In this document: in pieces, positions 27,344-35,917 of the stretch
Layout of the letters: the number at the start of each line of letters is the position of its first letter
How positions within the stretch are numbered: the stretch's first letter is position 1
Assembly (NCBI GenBank): GCA_028825475.1
Contig: JAPKAB010000001.1
Location: 62,001-126,000 of the forward strand
From: Ascidiaceihabitans sp.
GTDB taxonomy: Bacteria > Pseudomonadota > Alphaproteobacteria > Rhodobacterales > Rhodobacteraceae
DNA length: 64,000 bases
Reading direction: 5' to 3'
Translations under genes and position numbers: made by a program
Notes under the pieces: model-generated
What the model was told of the DNA's origin: nothing
The model's input: only the letters and a program-made list of their open reading frames with translations
The model's database searches: none

Positions 27344-29446
27344 ATGATGAGTAACAACAAAATTTTAACAGTATCCTATGGGACGTTTTCCTGCACCTTG
27401 GAGGGCTTCGACGATTCATTTGGTACAATGAAGGCCATCGCTGAATACTTCCGCGATCTTGCATCTGACGACAGATACTTTGGCGCGGAACCTCCACAGC
27501 CTGACGCAGAGATGCTGACACGTATCGCCCAAAAAGAAGTTTCCCGCCGCGTCGAAGTGCGCGAGCATGAAGGTAAGCTGGTTCTCAGCGCCCATGATCT
27601 GGCAGAAGTTGATCAGGCACCGAGTGCGACAATGCTTGCGCCTCAAACAAACCCACAAGCCGAAGCAATGATCGTAGCCGAAGCAGCACGCGCCGCCCAA
27701 GCACAAGCTGAAGCAGCCGCTGAAACTGCACGCATCGAAGCAGAGGCAGAAGCGAAAGCGCTGGCATCTGCCAAAGCTGCTCGCCTAGAGGAAGCCAACC
27801 AAGAAGCAGAACGCCTTGCCACAGCAGAAGCAGAAGCCGCTGAGCAAGCTGACGCTGATCGCCTAGCGATCGAAGCCGCAGCAGCAAAAGCTGCTGACGT
27901 AGCACCTGCACCACGCAATCTTGCAGCAGAGATGCCAGAAGCCGATGCCTTCTTTTCAGATCCAGAGGTAAACGCGACTGAAGTAGTGATTGCAGAGCCA
28001 GTAGAAGAAATATCTGCACCACTTGCCCAAGACGACAGCATTGCGGCTAAACTTCAGCGCATCCGCGCCGTTGTGTCCCAAGCCGATCACGCAGCCGACG
28101 ACGCTGACTTCTCAGAAGACCAGCATGCGGATGATTTCGACACCGAAGAAGAAGTTGCGCCAACGTCTCACACTGACGATTTTGATATCTCAAGCTTCAG
28201 CGTAGACACTGAAGAAGACGGGCCCAGCATCCTTGAGGCTGTCGAAACTGAAACTCAAGAAGACGTTAAAGCCAGCGCGCTCGCAGACATCTTGGAAGCC
28301 AGCGCAGTTGATGATGCGGCGGAAGCACTAGCAGAAATCAAACCGTTGGAAGATGATGGAGACGACCTGTCAGATATCTTGGCGCGCCTTGCTGCTGACG
28401 ACGACGACGACGATACGGCAAAAATTGAACCAGTCGCCAAGGAAATCGCACCAGTTGAAGCTGCCGTTGAAGAGAACCTTTTCGACGACACCACCTACAA
28501 TGACGACGAAGCATCACTAGACGACGCAGACGAAGAAGAGGTTGCAGTTGCACCACGTCGCGTCGCCCGTGTGATCAAGGTCAAACGCGCAGATCTTGAA
28601 GCCGCTATTGCTGAGGGCAACTTGGAAGAGATCGGCAGCACGCTTTCTGCATCTGAAGAAGACGAATTGGCACGTGATTTGGCGGCTGCGGAAGCAGAAG
28701 CTGACGATGCCGAAACACTGTTCGAAGACGAAACATTCGAAGACGAAAAAACTCCGGGCATCGAAGCCCTGCGTTCCATCGACGACCATGAAGGCGATGA
28801 CCTGTCCCGCCTGATGGCCGAAGCTGATCAGCACATGGACGAAGAAGAAGGCAAGCAAAGCCGTGATGCATTCGCTCATTTGCGTGCTGCCGTCGCCCAA
28901 AAGAACGCGGATTCTGGCCTAGCCGATCCAACAGCTGAAGAAGAAGAAGGTGCATACCGCAGCGATCTAGCGACCGTTGTAAAACCACGCCGCCCAGTAT
29001 CTGCAGCAAAAACAAGCCGCCCTGTAGCAATTGAACGCCCAGCACCCTTGAAATTGGTTGCTGAACAACGCGTCGACGAAATTGCACCAGCAGCAAGTAC
29101 ACCCATTCGCCCACGCCGCGTGGCCAAAGTGGTTGAAGTTGAACAAACAAACGAAGTGGGCGGCACATTTGTAGAGTTTGCAGAAGAAATGGGCGTCACC
29201 GAATTGCCAGAGCTTCTAGAAGCTGCGGCCGCTTACTTGTCATTCGTTCACGGTCACGATCAGTTCTCGCGACCACAATTGATGCAACAAGTGCGCACAG
29301 TTGAGAAACAGAATTTCAACCGTGAAGACGGCCTACGCACTTTCGGCCAATTGCTGCGCGCTGGCAAAATCGAAAAGACCAAGGGTGGCCGTTTTACTGT
29401 CACCAATGAAATCGGTTTCCGCCCCGACGAACGCGAAGCAGGTTGA
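27344..29446 (+). CDS. Large acidic, Ala/Glu-rich protein of unknown function
   Basis: A 700-residue soluble protein. Residues 1-75 form a compact conserved-looking domain (TVSYGTFSCTLEGFDDSFGT, then MKAIAEYFRDLASDDRYFGA). About 100-190 is an Ala/Glu/Arg helix with coiled-coil character; 200-540 is very acidic, rich in DD, EE and DED runs, with two short basic islands, PRRVARVIKVKRADLEAAI and, near 585, PRRVAKVVEVEQ. The last 85 residues (LPELLEAAAAYLSFVHG, FSRPQLMQQV, LLRAGKIEKTKGGRFTV) look like a winged-helix fold. I recall similar proteins in many Rhodobacteraceae, some misnamed chemotaxis CheA; no kinase motif exists here. GAGG precedes ATG 27344. A strong terminator follows. Confidence 0.8.
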   Translation: MMSNNKILTVSYGTFSCTLEGFDDSFGTMKAIAEYFRDLASDDRYFGAEPPQPDAEMLTRIAQKEVSRRVEVREHEGKLVLSAHDLAEVDQAPSATMLAPQTNPQAEAMIVAEAARAAQAQAEAAAETARIEAEAEAKALASAKAARLEEANQEAERLATAEAEAAEQADADRLAIEAAAAKAADVAPAPRNLAAEMPEADAFFSDPEVNATEVVIAEPVEEISAPLAQDDSIAAKLQRIRAVVSQADHAADDADFSEDQHADDFDTEEEVAPTSHTDDFDISSFSVDTEEDGPSILEAVETETQEDVKASALADILEASAVDDAAEALAEIKPLEDDGDDLSDILARLAADDDDDDTAKIEPVAKEIAPVEAAVEENLFDDTTYNDDEASLDDADEEEVAVAPRRVARVIKVKRADLEAAIAEGNLEEIGSTLSASEEDELARDLAAAEAEADDAETLFEDETFEDEKTPGIEALRSIDDHEGDDLSRLMAEADQHMDEEEGKQSRDAFAHLRAAVAQKNADSGLADPTAEEEEGAYRSDLATVVKPRRPVSAAKTSRPVAIERPAPLKLVAEQRVDEIAPAASTPIRPRRVAKVVEVEQTNEVGGTFVEFAEEMGVTELPELLEAAAAYLSFVHGHDQFSRPQLMQQVRTVEKQNFNREDGLRTFGQLLRAGKIEKTKGGRFTVTNEIGFRPDEREAG

Positions 29447-29463
29447 GTTAACCACCATATTTC

Positions 29464-29500
29464 AAAGAGGGCGGTACCATCAGGTGCCGCCCTCTTTCGT
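29464..29500 (+). terminator. Rho-independent terminator
   Basis: A 15-bp stem, AAAGAGGGCGGTACC (29464-29478) with GGTGCCGCCCTCTTT (29483-29497, one G-T pair), closes an ATCA loop. The trailing TTTCGTTT gives a short T-rich tail. It ends the transcript of the 700-residue protein. Confidence 0.92.
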
Positions 29501-29577
29501 TTGCGCGCCAACTTTCAACTTGACCTTGCATCGCGCACCGACTCACACTCAGGGCCAATGACCGCAGGAGTGCACCG

Positions 29578-30858
29578 GTGTCCAACCAATCCTTCAACCG
29601 CTTTGTCGCGGCTTCCGGTCTAACCAATCTGGCCGATGGGATCGCCGTTGTTGCATGGGCATGGATGGCCTCGCTTCTTACCCGTGATCCATTCCTGATT
29701 GCGTTGATGCCAGTGGCCCTGCGTCTGCCGTGGTTCATCTTTGCTATTCCTGCAGGCATCATTACGGACCGCGTTGATCGGCGCAAACTGATCATGTGGA
29801 TGGATGTCATTCGGGCCGTGGCCTTCGCCATCGCCACCATCGTGATTTGGCAGGCCCTGCCGCTTGCGGATGCTCCCAAAACCGGCCTTGCCCAGCCTAC
29901 AGTCTTCTATGTGCTTATGTTCACAGCCCTTTTGGTCGGTGGCGCAGAAGTGTTCCGCGACAACGCCGCACAAACCATGCTGCCAAGTCTGGTAGAACAC
30001 TCTGCTCTGGAACGGGCCAACGGGCGATTGTGGAGCGTGGAATTGATCGGTAACTCCCTTGTCGGCCCCGCGGTCGGTGCCTTCCTAATCGCGGCCTTCG
30101 CCCCCGCACCCTTTGCGCTGAACAGCATCGCCTACGCGGTCGCCTTGGTCTGCGTCATCTCCCTCAAAGGCAGCTTTAAACCGAAACCCGCCAATACGGC
30201 ACCAAATTGGAAGGGCGAATTGCGAGAGGCATATCACTTCCTCAAGTCCTCCCCCCTTTTGCGCACCTTGGCTTTGCTCACAGGTTTCTGGAACCTACTT
30301 TTTCAAATGTCAGCCATTGCGCTCGTGCTGCACGTCCAAGAGAACCTGAACTTCGGGGCAACCGCCTATGGCCTGCTTTTGGTCGGCGGCGCATTCGGCG
30401 GTGTCTGCGCAGGCTTTGTGGCAGAGCGGATTGTAAACCGCCTAGGCCCCAAGCTTACTGTGCAAATCAGCCTTGCCGTATCAGCACCCATCTATTTAGT
30501 CATGGCACTTGCGCCGAATTGGATTACGCTTACCTGCGCAATCGGCCTGTCTCAATTCGCGGGGCTGACATGGAACACGGTCTCCGTCTCTTACCGCCAA
30601 CGCACAATTCCAGACGCGATGTTGGGACGGGTCAACAGCCTTTATCGCCTGCTCGCATGGGGAATGATGCCCTTGGGCCTGATCTTATCAGGCCTGATCG
30701 TGCGTTACGGCGAACCGATCATCGGACGCAGCAATGCGCTGAACCTGCCGATTTTCACAGCAAGTGCAGCGGCATTGGTCTTGGGAATAATCGGATGGCG
30801 GGCCTTAGGCCGTGGATTTAGTCGCGCTGATCAGGATCAGCCTGCCCCACGCCCTTAA
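29578..30858 (+). CDS. MFS transporter, MFS_3/enterobactin-exporter-like
   Basis: A 426-residue membrane protein with 10-12 hydrophobic segments. The loop after TM2 carries the MFS motif (GIITDRVDRRKLIMW); the later RVNSLYRLLAWGMMPLG and the N-terminal SGLTNLADGIAVVAW are typical of the MFS_3 group of exporters. Start is GTG 29578 with AGGAG about 8 bases upstream. The end overlaps the convergent DUF2842 gene by 41 bp. The transported compound is unknown; siderophore or drug efflux are common in the group. Confidence 0.85.
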   Translation: MSNQSFNRFVAASGLTNLADGIAVVAWAWMASLLTRDPFLIALMPVALRLPWFIFAIPAGIITDRVDRRKLIMWMDVIRAVAFAIATIVIWQALPLADAPKTGLAQPTVFYVLMFTALLVGGAEVFRDNAAQTMLPSLVEHSALERANGRLWSVELIGNSLVGPAVGAFLIAAFAPAPFALNSIAYAVALVCVISLKGSFKPKPANTAPNWKGELREAYHFLKSSPLLRTLALLTGFWNLLFQMSAIALVLHVQENLNFGATAYGLLLVGGAFGGVCAGFVAERIVNRLGPKLTVQISLAVSAPIYLVMALAPNWITLTCAIGLSQFAGLTWNTVSVSYRQRTIPDAMLGRVNSLYRLLAWGMMPLGLILSGLIVRYGEPIIGRSNALNLPIFTASAAALVLGIIGWRALGRGFSRADQDQPAPRP

Positions 30859-31042
30859 AGATCGCCTTCAAAGGGAAGGCCCATAACACCCCAAGACCAA
30901 GATAAATCAAGACCTCGACCAAGGTGCTGGGGCGTTCTTCAAAGAACGACATCAGCCATACAGCCATGATGATGTAGGCTGGCAGTCCTAGCAAAAGGAC
31001 CACCAAAGACCAGCGGCGACGTGCTTTGTAGCTAAGCGCCAT
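30818..31042 (-). CDS. DUF2842 small membrane protein
   Basis: A 74-residue protein with two membrane helices (SLVVLLLGLPAYIIMAVWLM and VEVLIYLGLGVLWAFPLKAI), an Arg-rich start (SYKARRRWS) and a loop FFEERPS. This matches the alphaproteobacterial DUF2842 family. Its ATG overlaps the purA stop (TGATG), so it is cotranslated with purA. Function unknown. Confidence 0.85.
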   Translation of the reverse strand: MALSYKARRRWSLVVLLLGLPAYIIMAVWLMSFFEERPSTLVEVLIYLGLGVLWAFPLKAIFKGVGQADPDQRD

Positions 31043-32337
31043 CAGTCAGCAAACGGGTCAGTGACAAGGATCGTATCTTCGCGCTCTGGCGATGTGGATA
31101 CCAACGCAACCGGACATTCGATAAGTTCTTCGACACGACGCACATATTTGATTGCCTGCGCAGGAAGCTGCGCCCAAGAGCGTGCGCCCTCAGTGCTTTC
31201 AGACCACCCATCCATTTCTTCATAGATAGGTTTGCAACGCGCCTGTGCATCCGCCGCAGTTGGTAAATAATCCAGACGCTCACCGTCCAAATCATACCCA
31301 ACACAAATTTTCAGCGTCTCAAAACCGTCCAAAACGTCCAGCTTTGTCAAACAGATGCCTGTGATACCCGAGGTCGCACATGTTTGGCGCAACAATGCTG
31401 CGTCAAACCAACCACAACGACGCTTGCGGCCCGTCGTGGTGCCAAATTCATGACCGCGTTCGCCAAGGCGTTGACCATCAGCGTCTTCCAACTCAGTCGG
31501 GAAAGGCCCTTCACCCACGCGGGTTGTATAGGCTTTCACGATGCCCAGTACGTAATCAATCGCTGTCGGGCCAAGGCCAACGCCGGTGGCCGCCTGCCCT
31601 GCAATCACATTGGAGCTGGTGACAAACGGGTAGGTCCCAAAATCGATATCCAGCAATGCGCCCTGCGCACCTTCAAATAAAATCCGTTTACCGGCTTTGC
31701 GCTTTTCAGCCAAAACTTTCCAAACAGGTGCCGCATAAGGCAAAATCTTTGGTGCAATTTCTTGCAACTGCGCCAACAACGCGTCGCGGTCGATTTCTTC
31801 GACCCCAAGACCTTTGCGCAGTGGGTTGTGGTGCTGCAAAGCACGATCAACACGTGCTTCCAAAGTCGCTGCATCCGCCAAATCGGCAACGCGGATCGCA
31901 CGGCGGCCCACTTTGTCTTCATAGGCTGGGCCAATACCGCGACCAGTCGTACCAATCTTGGTGCCTTTGGATGCGGCCTCTTCACGCACGCGATCCAACT
32001 CACCATGGATCGGGAGGATCAGCGGCGTGTTTTCCGCAATCATTAGGTTTTCTGGGTTAATCACAACGCCCTGTGCTTCGACCGTCGCAATCTCTTTCAT
32101 CAGGTGCCATGGGTCCAAAACAACCCCGTTGCCAATGACGGATAACTTACCGCCACGCACCACGCCAGATGGCAGCGCGTGCAGTTTGTAAACCTTACCA
32201 TCAATGACCAAGGTATGCCCTGCATTGTGACCGCCCTGAAAACGCGCGATGACATCAGCGCGTTCAGAAAGCCAATCGACGATCTTGCCTTTTCCTTCGT
32301 CGCCCCATTGAGCTCCGACAACTACTACATTGGCCAT
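31042..32337 (-). CDS. purA: Adenylosuccinate synthetase
   Basis: GTP-dependent first committed step to AMP: joins aspartate to IMP. The 431-residue protein starts [20 protein letters not shown] (P-loop) and shows [42 protein letters not shown] and [20 protein letters not shown] stands about 8 bases before the ATG. It is followed by the coupled DUF2842 gene. Length is typical. Confidence 0.97.
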   Translation of the reverse strand: MANVVVVGAQWGDEGKGKIVDWLSERADVIARFQGGHNAGHTLVIDGKVYKLHALPSGVVRGGKLSVIGNGVVLDPWHLMKEIATVEAQGVVINPENLMIAENTPLILPIHGELDRVREEAASKGTKIGTTGRGIGPAYEDKVGRRAIRVADLADAATLEARVDRALQHHNPLRKGLGVEEIDRDALLAQLQEIAPKILPYAAPVWKVLAEKRKAGKRILFEGAQGALLDIDFGTYPFVTSSNVIAGQAATGVGLGPTAIDYVLGIVKAYTTRVGEGPFPTELEDADGQRLGERGHEFGTTTGRKRRCGWFDAALLRQTCATSGITGICLTKLDVLDGFETLKICVGYDLDGERLDYLPTAADAQARCKPIYEEMDGWSESTEGARSWAQLPAQAIKYVRRVEELIECPVALVSTSPEREDTILVTDPFAD

Positions 32338-32468
32338 GATGCGGTCCTTTTTTCATGCAAACCCGCGACCATATAGACGGCAGTTGGCTTGGGTGAAACC
32401 CGATTCTTGTGTTTCTCTTCAATCCATGATGTTCATTTCACCATAAAACGATTTGAGGAATGTGTTAA

Positions 32469-32864
32469 ATGTGGTTTGTTTTACGTTGGCTTACGGCTTT
32501 TGCACTGCTTGCAGCGACCTATAATCCGACATCATTTAATTATGTGAAATGGGTGATGACACAGGGCGAACGTCCCGTTTCGCTGATGGTTCTGGCGGGT
32601 TTGCTGCTGTTGATCGGCTACATCATCTATTTGCGCGCCACGCTACGCTCAATTGGCGGCTTTGGCATGTTGCTGGTGCTCGCCCTTGTTGGGGCCTTGT
32701 TATGGGTGCTCTATGATTTTGGCGTTCTTAGCCTCGACAACACAGGGCTGAACGTGTGGCTGGGCTTATTGGCCCTCTCCCTCGTCTTGGGGGTCGGCCT
32801 TAGTTGGAGCCACGTGCGTCGCGCCCTCTCAGGGCAGGCAGACATGGATGATGTGGACAGCTAG
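32469..32864 (+). CDS. Four-helix membrane protein (DUF6524-like)
   Basis: A 131-residue protein with four hydrophobic segments: FVLRWLTAFALLAATY, VSLMVLAGLLLLIGYIIYL, GFGMLLVLALVGALLWVLYD and WLGLLALSLVLGVGLSW. The tail is short and acidic (GQADMDDVDS). I recall this pattern (ATYNPTxxNYVxW near the N-terminus) from a roseobacter family labelled DUF6524. GAGGA precedes the ATG by about nine bases. It is divergent from purA and ends 5 bp before the nitrile hydratase accessory gene on the other strand. Function unknown. Confidence 0.75.
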   Translation: MWFVLRWLTAFALLAATYNPTSFNYVKWVMTQGERPVSLMVLAGLLLLIGYIIYLRATLRSIGGFGMLLVLALVGALLWVLYDFGVLSLDNTGLNVWLGLLALSLVLGVGLSWSHVRRALSGQADMDDVDS

Positions 32865-32869
32865 GGGCG

Positions 32870-33181
32870 TTATCCCAGTGAAACCGGTTCACCGTGAGGC
32901 GTAGACAGATAGGCCTGCTCCCACGCATCACGCATTTGAGCGACGTCTTGTGGCAACGCGGCCCCTGTCTCAGACAAATAGGCCTCTAACGTCTCAAGCC
33001 ATGCGTTAAAGTAATCGTCGCCACCGTTCAGGTCTTTATCCACGCCGTGACGTTTCAGGGTCGTGCTAAAGCGATCTGCCCAATCCGGCCACGCAAAACT
33101 CCCGGCCTCATTCAGGTGAACCGTCAGGGCAAACAACTGCGCGTGCCACGGGGCCTCAAATACAGGTTCAGGGGCGCTCAT
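32870..33181 (-). CDS. Nitrile hydratase accessory protein (cobalt-type activator)
   Basis: A 103-residue protein related to the beta subunit, acting in cobalt-type systems as the chaperone that delivers metal to the alpha subunit. The landmarks are FEAPWHAQLFALTVHLNEAG, FAWPDWADRFS, DYFNAWLETLEAYL and the final TPHGEPVSL. Start ATG 33181 overlaps the beta stop by 4 bp (ATGA). A longer frame upstream to 33253 runs back into the beta gene and is not used. It is third in the alpha-beta-accessory operon. Confidence 0.88.
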   Translation of the reverse strand: MSAPEPVFEAPWHAQLFALTVHLNEAGSFAWPDWADRFSTTLKRHGVDKDLNGGDDYFNAWLETLEAYLSETGAALPQDVAQMRDAWEQAYLSTPHGEPVSLG

Positions 33182-33858
33182 GTGGCGGCACTTAGATAGC
33201 TTTGCCACAGATCCAAGACGACCTCGTCTTTGGGGTGCTCGGGGTTTGCCCACAATTCAGACGCGGCAAAGGCAACAGCGTAAAGTGGTTCAGCCGCATC
33301 ACCCAACCGGTGCGCACTGCTGTCAGGCAAAATATGTGTGCCGTGGATCATCACGATACGGCCCACTGCGCCAACCGCGTAAGACGGCAGGCGCGTATGC
33401 CCGCCATTCACATGGCGATTGCCATTGATCTTGCGGGTGCGAACCATGTCGCCAACGCTATAGGCAACAGGCACATCGCTGGGACGATCCGCAGGACCAC
33501 CAGAGGCCAGAACTCCAGCAACCTTATCCGCATCCATCCGCTTTTCCGTCAGATCACTTGATCCAATGGCACAGCCCTGTGCCAACTCTTCGCGGGTTAG
33601 CACCTCGGCATCCACCAACAGACCCGCCAATCCAGCCATCCATTTCTCGTAATAAGACATGGATGCATAATCGACAGGCGGCAGGCATTCGCGGCCATGA
33701 CGGCTGATGTCGATATTCCATTTGCCCAAAGCACCCGCGGCCAAGGTCACAGCCAATGCGCGCCCATGCCAGTCTTCGTGGAAAACGGGATCATCTTCGG
33801 CCTCTGGCACAATGGCACCATCGCCAAAGCGGCCCCCCATATCGTGAACGCGGCTCAT
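33178..33858 (-). CDS. nthB: Nitrile hydratase beta subunit
   Basis: Structural partner of the alpha chain in the enzyme that hydrates nitriles to amides. The 226-residue product begins [18 protein letters not shown], then [37 protein letters not shown], and ends in the SH3-like domain ([41 protein letters not shown]). It overlaps alpha and accessory genes by 4 bp at each end, so the three are cotranslated. No amidase gene is adjacent to use the amide. Confidence 0.93.
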   Translation of the reverse strand: MSRVHDMGGRFGDGAIVPEAEDDPVFHEDWHGRALAVTLAAGALGKWNIDISRHGRECLPPVDYASMSYYEKWMAGLAGLLVDAEVLTREELAQGCAIGSSDLTEKRMDADKVAGVLASGGPADRPSDVPVAYSVGDMVRTRKINGNRHVNGGHTRLPSYAVGAVGRIVMIHGTHILPDSSAHRLGDAAEPLYAVAFAASELWANPEHPKDEVVLDLWQSYLSAAT

Positions 33859-34472
33859 GGTGCGCTCGCCAATCCTGTACCGATCATACTGTCGCGGCTG
33901 ATCAGGTCCATCAACGCGGCCTCGTCCATTCCATCCGTGCCCTTAGGACGTTGGGGCAGGACCAGATAACGGGTCTCAGCCGTAGAATCCCAAACGCGTA
34001 CCGCCATATCGCTGGGCAAGGTCACGCCAAATTCGGCCAAAACTTTGCGCGGCTCGCGCACAGCGCGGGCGCGGTAGGCATCTGATTTGTACCACGTGGG
34101 CGGAATGCCCAGCAACGGCCACGGATAGCAGCTGCACAATGTGCACACGACGATGTTGTGCACCTCGTCCGTGTTCTCAACCACGATCATATGTTCGCCT
34201 TGGCGCCCGTAATATCCCATCTCAGACACAACAGCGGTGGCATCCTTTAGCAATGCAGCCTTAAAGGCAGGGTCGGTCCAAGCCTTCGCAACCACACTGG
34301 CGCCGTTGCGCGGCCCAATCTTGGTCTCGTAGGTTTCGATGATTTCATCCAAGGCCGCAGGGTCAATCAGACCTTTTTGGGTCAGAATGGTTTCAAGCGC
34401 CTTCACCCGCAAAGCAGGGTCTGAAGGCAACAACGTGTGCGGGTGATCGTGATCAGCGTGGTCATGAGGCAT
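33855..34472 (-). CDS. nthA: Nitrile hydratase alpha subunit, cobalt type
   Basis: Metal-bearing subunit. The metal-binding loop reads [14 protein letters not shown]; Thr at the third place of VC(T/S)LCSC marks the cobalt form, in keeping with the small activator gene downstream. Other landmarks are [20 protein letters not shown] and [10 protein letters not shown]. The start is uncertain: ATG 34472 gives 205 residues with a His/Asp-rich leader ([11 protein letters not shown]), while TTG 34487 would add five; neither has a clear ribosome site. The His-rich N-terminus could bind metal. It is the first gene of the operon. Confidence 0.93.
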   Translation of the reverse strand: MPHDHADHDHPHTLLPSDPALRVKALETILTQKGLIDPAALDEIIETYETKIGPRNGASVVAKAWTDPAFKAALLKDATAVVSEMGYYGRQGEHMIVVENTDEVHNIVVCTLCSCYPWPLLGIPPTWYKSDAYRARAVREPRKVLAEFGVTLPSDMAVRVWDSTAETRYLVLPQRPKGTDGMDEAALMDLISRDSMIGTGLASAP

Positions 34473-34606
34473 TTTGGGATCATGCAAGGCGCAGTGCGTT
34501 CTGTCCAGCGCATTAGCGTCGCGAATTCGGTCATTTCACGTTTAGCACGTCTGCTAATCGTGTCCTGTCGCGTTCAAGGTAAGGTTTTCAACAATATGGC
34601 TGGGTC

Positions 34607-35254
34607 TTAAGTCGCCAAGTAGCCTGCTAAAATCGCGGCAGAACCAACTATAAACTGGAAAGTACTTTGCCACCGACTAACAAACAAATAGGGCGCACCC
34701 TTATTCGACAAAGCAACGATTATGCCGAGAACCAAATATGGGGATTTCCCTTCGTTGCCCGCCATCAAGAATATTAACCCGAGATAAAAGACAGCCGTGC
34801 CGATACTCAGAGCGACCCGCCAAAGAGGATGGTAATTTGCAAAGAAATTCTTGTCTAAGTCATACAATTCCAAACTATGGGGATCAATGGTTTCTGCCTT
34901 GTGCATTTTCGCCATGATTGCCCCAAAGAAAACGCCGATAAGGGACCAAACCACCACCTTAGAAGGCACGATCGGCCAAAACGCTAGGATCATAAGTATC
35001 GCCCAATTCGAGCCATGAACCACACCCAATTGCACCTTCCCGAAGCGTGGTGGGGCGTCAGAAGCCTGTTCAATAGCTGTTCCATCCAAAGCCGGCTTGG
35101 CACAAACACCCAAGGCAAAACCAAAGAACATTCGCAGCAATAGATCATCCGCCACAGGAACATTTTCCCCAATGCCCATCAACCCGATCATACCTGCGTA
35201 AACGGCCCCGCAGAAAACACCATCTAGCTGGCGCCACAGCTTACTCGACTTCAT
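34607..35254 (-). CDS. Multi-pass membrane protein of unknown function
   Basis: A 215-residue protein with about six to seven hydrophobic segments, for example GVFCGAVYAGMIGLMGIG, NWAILMILAFWPIV, VWSLIGVFFGAIMA, ALSIGTAVFYLGLIFLM, YLVLGIIVALS and FIVGSAAILAGYLA. A conserved-looking cytosolic loop carries HKAETIDPHSLELYDLDKNF. No family recognised. Start ATG 35254 has AGGG about nine bases upstream; the frame extends to 35275. It stands alone between nthA (134 bp) and divergent secG. A role in nitrile or cobalt transport is conceivable from position only. Confidence 0.7.
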   Translation of the reverse strand: MKSSKLWRQLDGVFCGAVYAGMIGLMGIGENVPVADDLLLRMFFGFALGVCAKPALDGTAIEQASDAPPRFGKVQLGVVHGSNWAILMILAFWPIVPSKVVVWSLIGVFFGAIMAKMHKAETIDPHSLELYDLDKNFFANYHPLWRVALSIGTAVFYLGLIFLMAGNEGKSPYLVLGIIVALSNKGAPYLFVSRWQSTFQFIVGSAAILAGYLAT

Positions 35255-35389
35255 AATAGGCACCCTTGAAACCACTACTTCCCCTCAAAGTTGCACGCCG
35301 GAGCGACGAAGTGCAATCCCCTCTTGCGACAGGCGCACCAAAACAATAGATAGCCTCAGAACCTTAGATTAATCACAGGCCCATCATTC

Positions 35390-35755
35390 ATGGAAAACGT
35401 TGTTCTCATCATCCACCTAATTCTTGCACTTGGCCTTATCGCCATCGTGTTGATGCAACGTTCTGAAGGCGGTGGCCTTGGTATGGGTGGCGGCGGTGGC
35501 GGCGCACAAGGCGGGCGCTCTGCTGCGACTGCACTTGGCAAAGTCACATGGATCTTGGCCATTGGTTTTATCATCACTTCGATCTCATTGACGATCATCG
35601 CAGCACAAAAATCATCCGGCGCGTCTGTTTTGGACCGCGTAGGTGGTGCCGCGCCAACTGAAAACAGCACGCCAGCCGCGTTGCCAACAGGTGACGGCAG
35701 CCTACTGCCACCAGCTGAAGGCGAAAACGCTCCACTGGTCCCATCTGCTGACTAA
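35390..35755 (+). CDS. secG: Preprotein translocase subunit SecG
   Basis: Small subunit of the SecYEG channel. The 121-residue protein has two membrane helices (VVLIIHLILALGLIAIVLMQ and VTWILAIGFIITSISLTIIA) joined by the Gly-rich loop RSEGGGLGMGGGGGGAQGG, the SecG signature. The C-terminal 45 residues are Pro/Ala-rich and longer than in E. coli, as in many alphaproteobacteria. It is followed by an RNA hairpin and pyrG on the same strand. Confidence 0.95.
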   Translation: MENVVLIIHLILALGLIAIVLMQRSEGGGLGMGGGGGGAQGGRSAATALGKVTWILAIGFIITSISLTIIAAQKSSGASVLDRVGGAAPTENSTPAALPTGDGSLLPPAEGENAPLVPSAD

Positions 35756-35782
35756 TATCTATACCTTGAGGTGACGGAAATT

Positions 35783-35803
35783 CCCGCAACATCATGTTGC
35801 GGG
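35783..35803. terminator. GC-rich hairpin after secG
   Basis: CCCGCAACA (35783-35791) and TGTTGCGGG (35795-35803) form a perfect 9-bp stem with a TCA loop. There is no T-run after it, so a Rho-independent stop is doubtful; it may be a transcript-end stabiliser or a weak terminator. Confidence 0.5.
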
Positions 35804-35851
35804 TCCCTTGCCTTATCCACCCGAATCCTGTTAGGCTTAACTCCCGTGGTA

Positions 35852-35866
35852 CTGTGAATTTCACAG
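35852..35866. promoter_or_regulatory. Perfect 15-bp palindrome upstream of pyrG
   Basis: CTGTGAATTTCACAG is a perfect 7-1-7 palindrome lying 51 bp before the pyrG start. It recalls half of a CRP/FNR-type site (TGTGA...TCACA) but with spacing 3 instead of 6, so it is not a standard CRP box. It could be a repressor operator or a pause hairpin in the leader. The protein that might bind it is unknown. Confidence 0.4.
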
Positions 35867-35917
35867 GCGATTCTGGTGGCCTATCACACCCCAATAATAC
35901 GACGGGAGAGTCCTTAA

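Noticed and set aside
30207-30821. 204-residue frame inside the MFS gene
   Set aside because: Alternative frame of the MFS transporter; His/Arg/Pro-rich and without a family.
35852-35866. CRP site before pyrG
   Set aside because: The TGTGA and TCACA halves are three bases apart instead of six, so it does not fit a CRP box.
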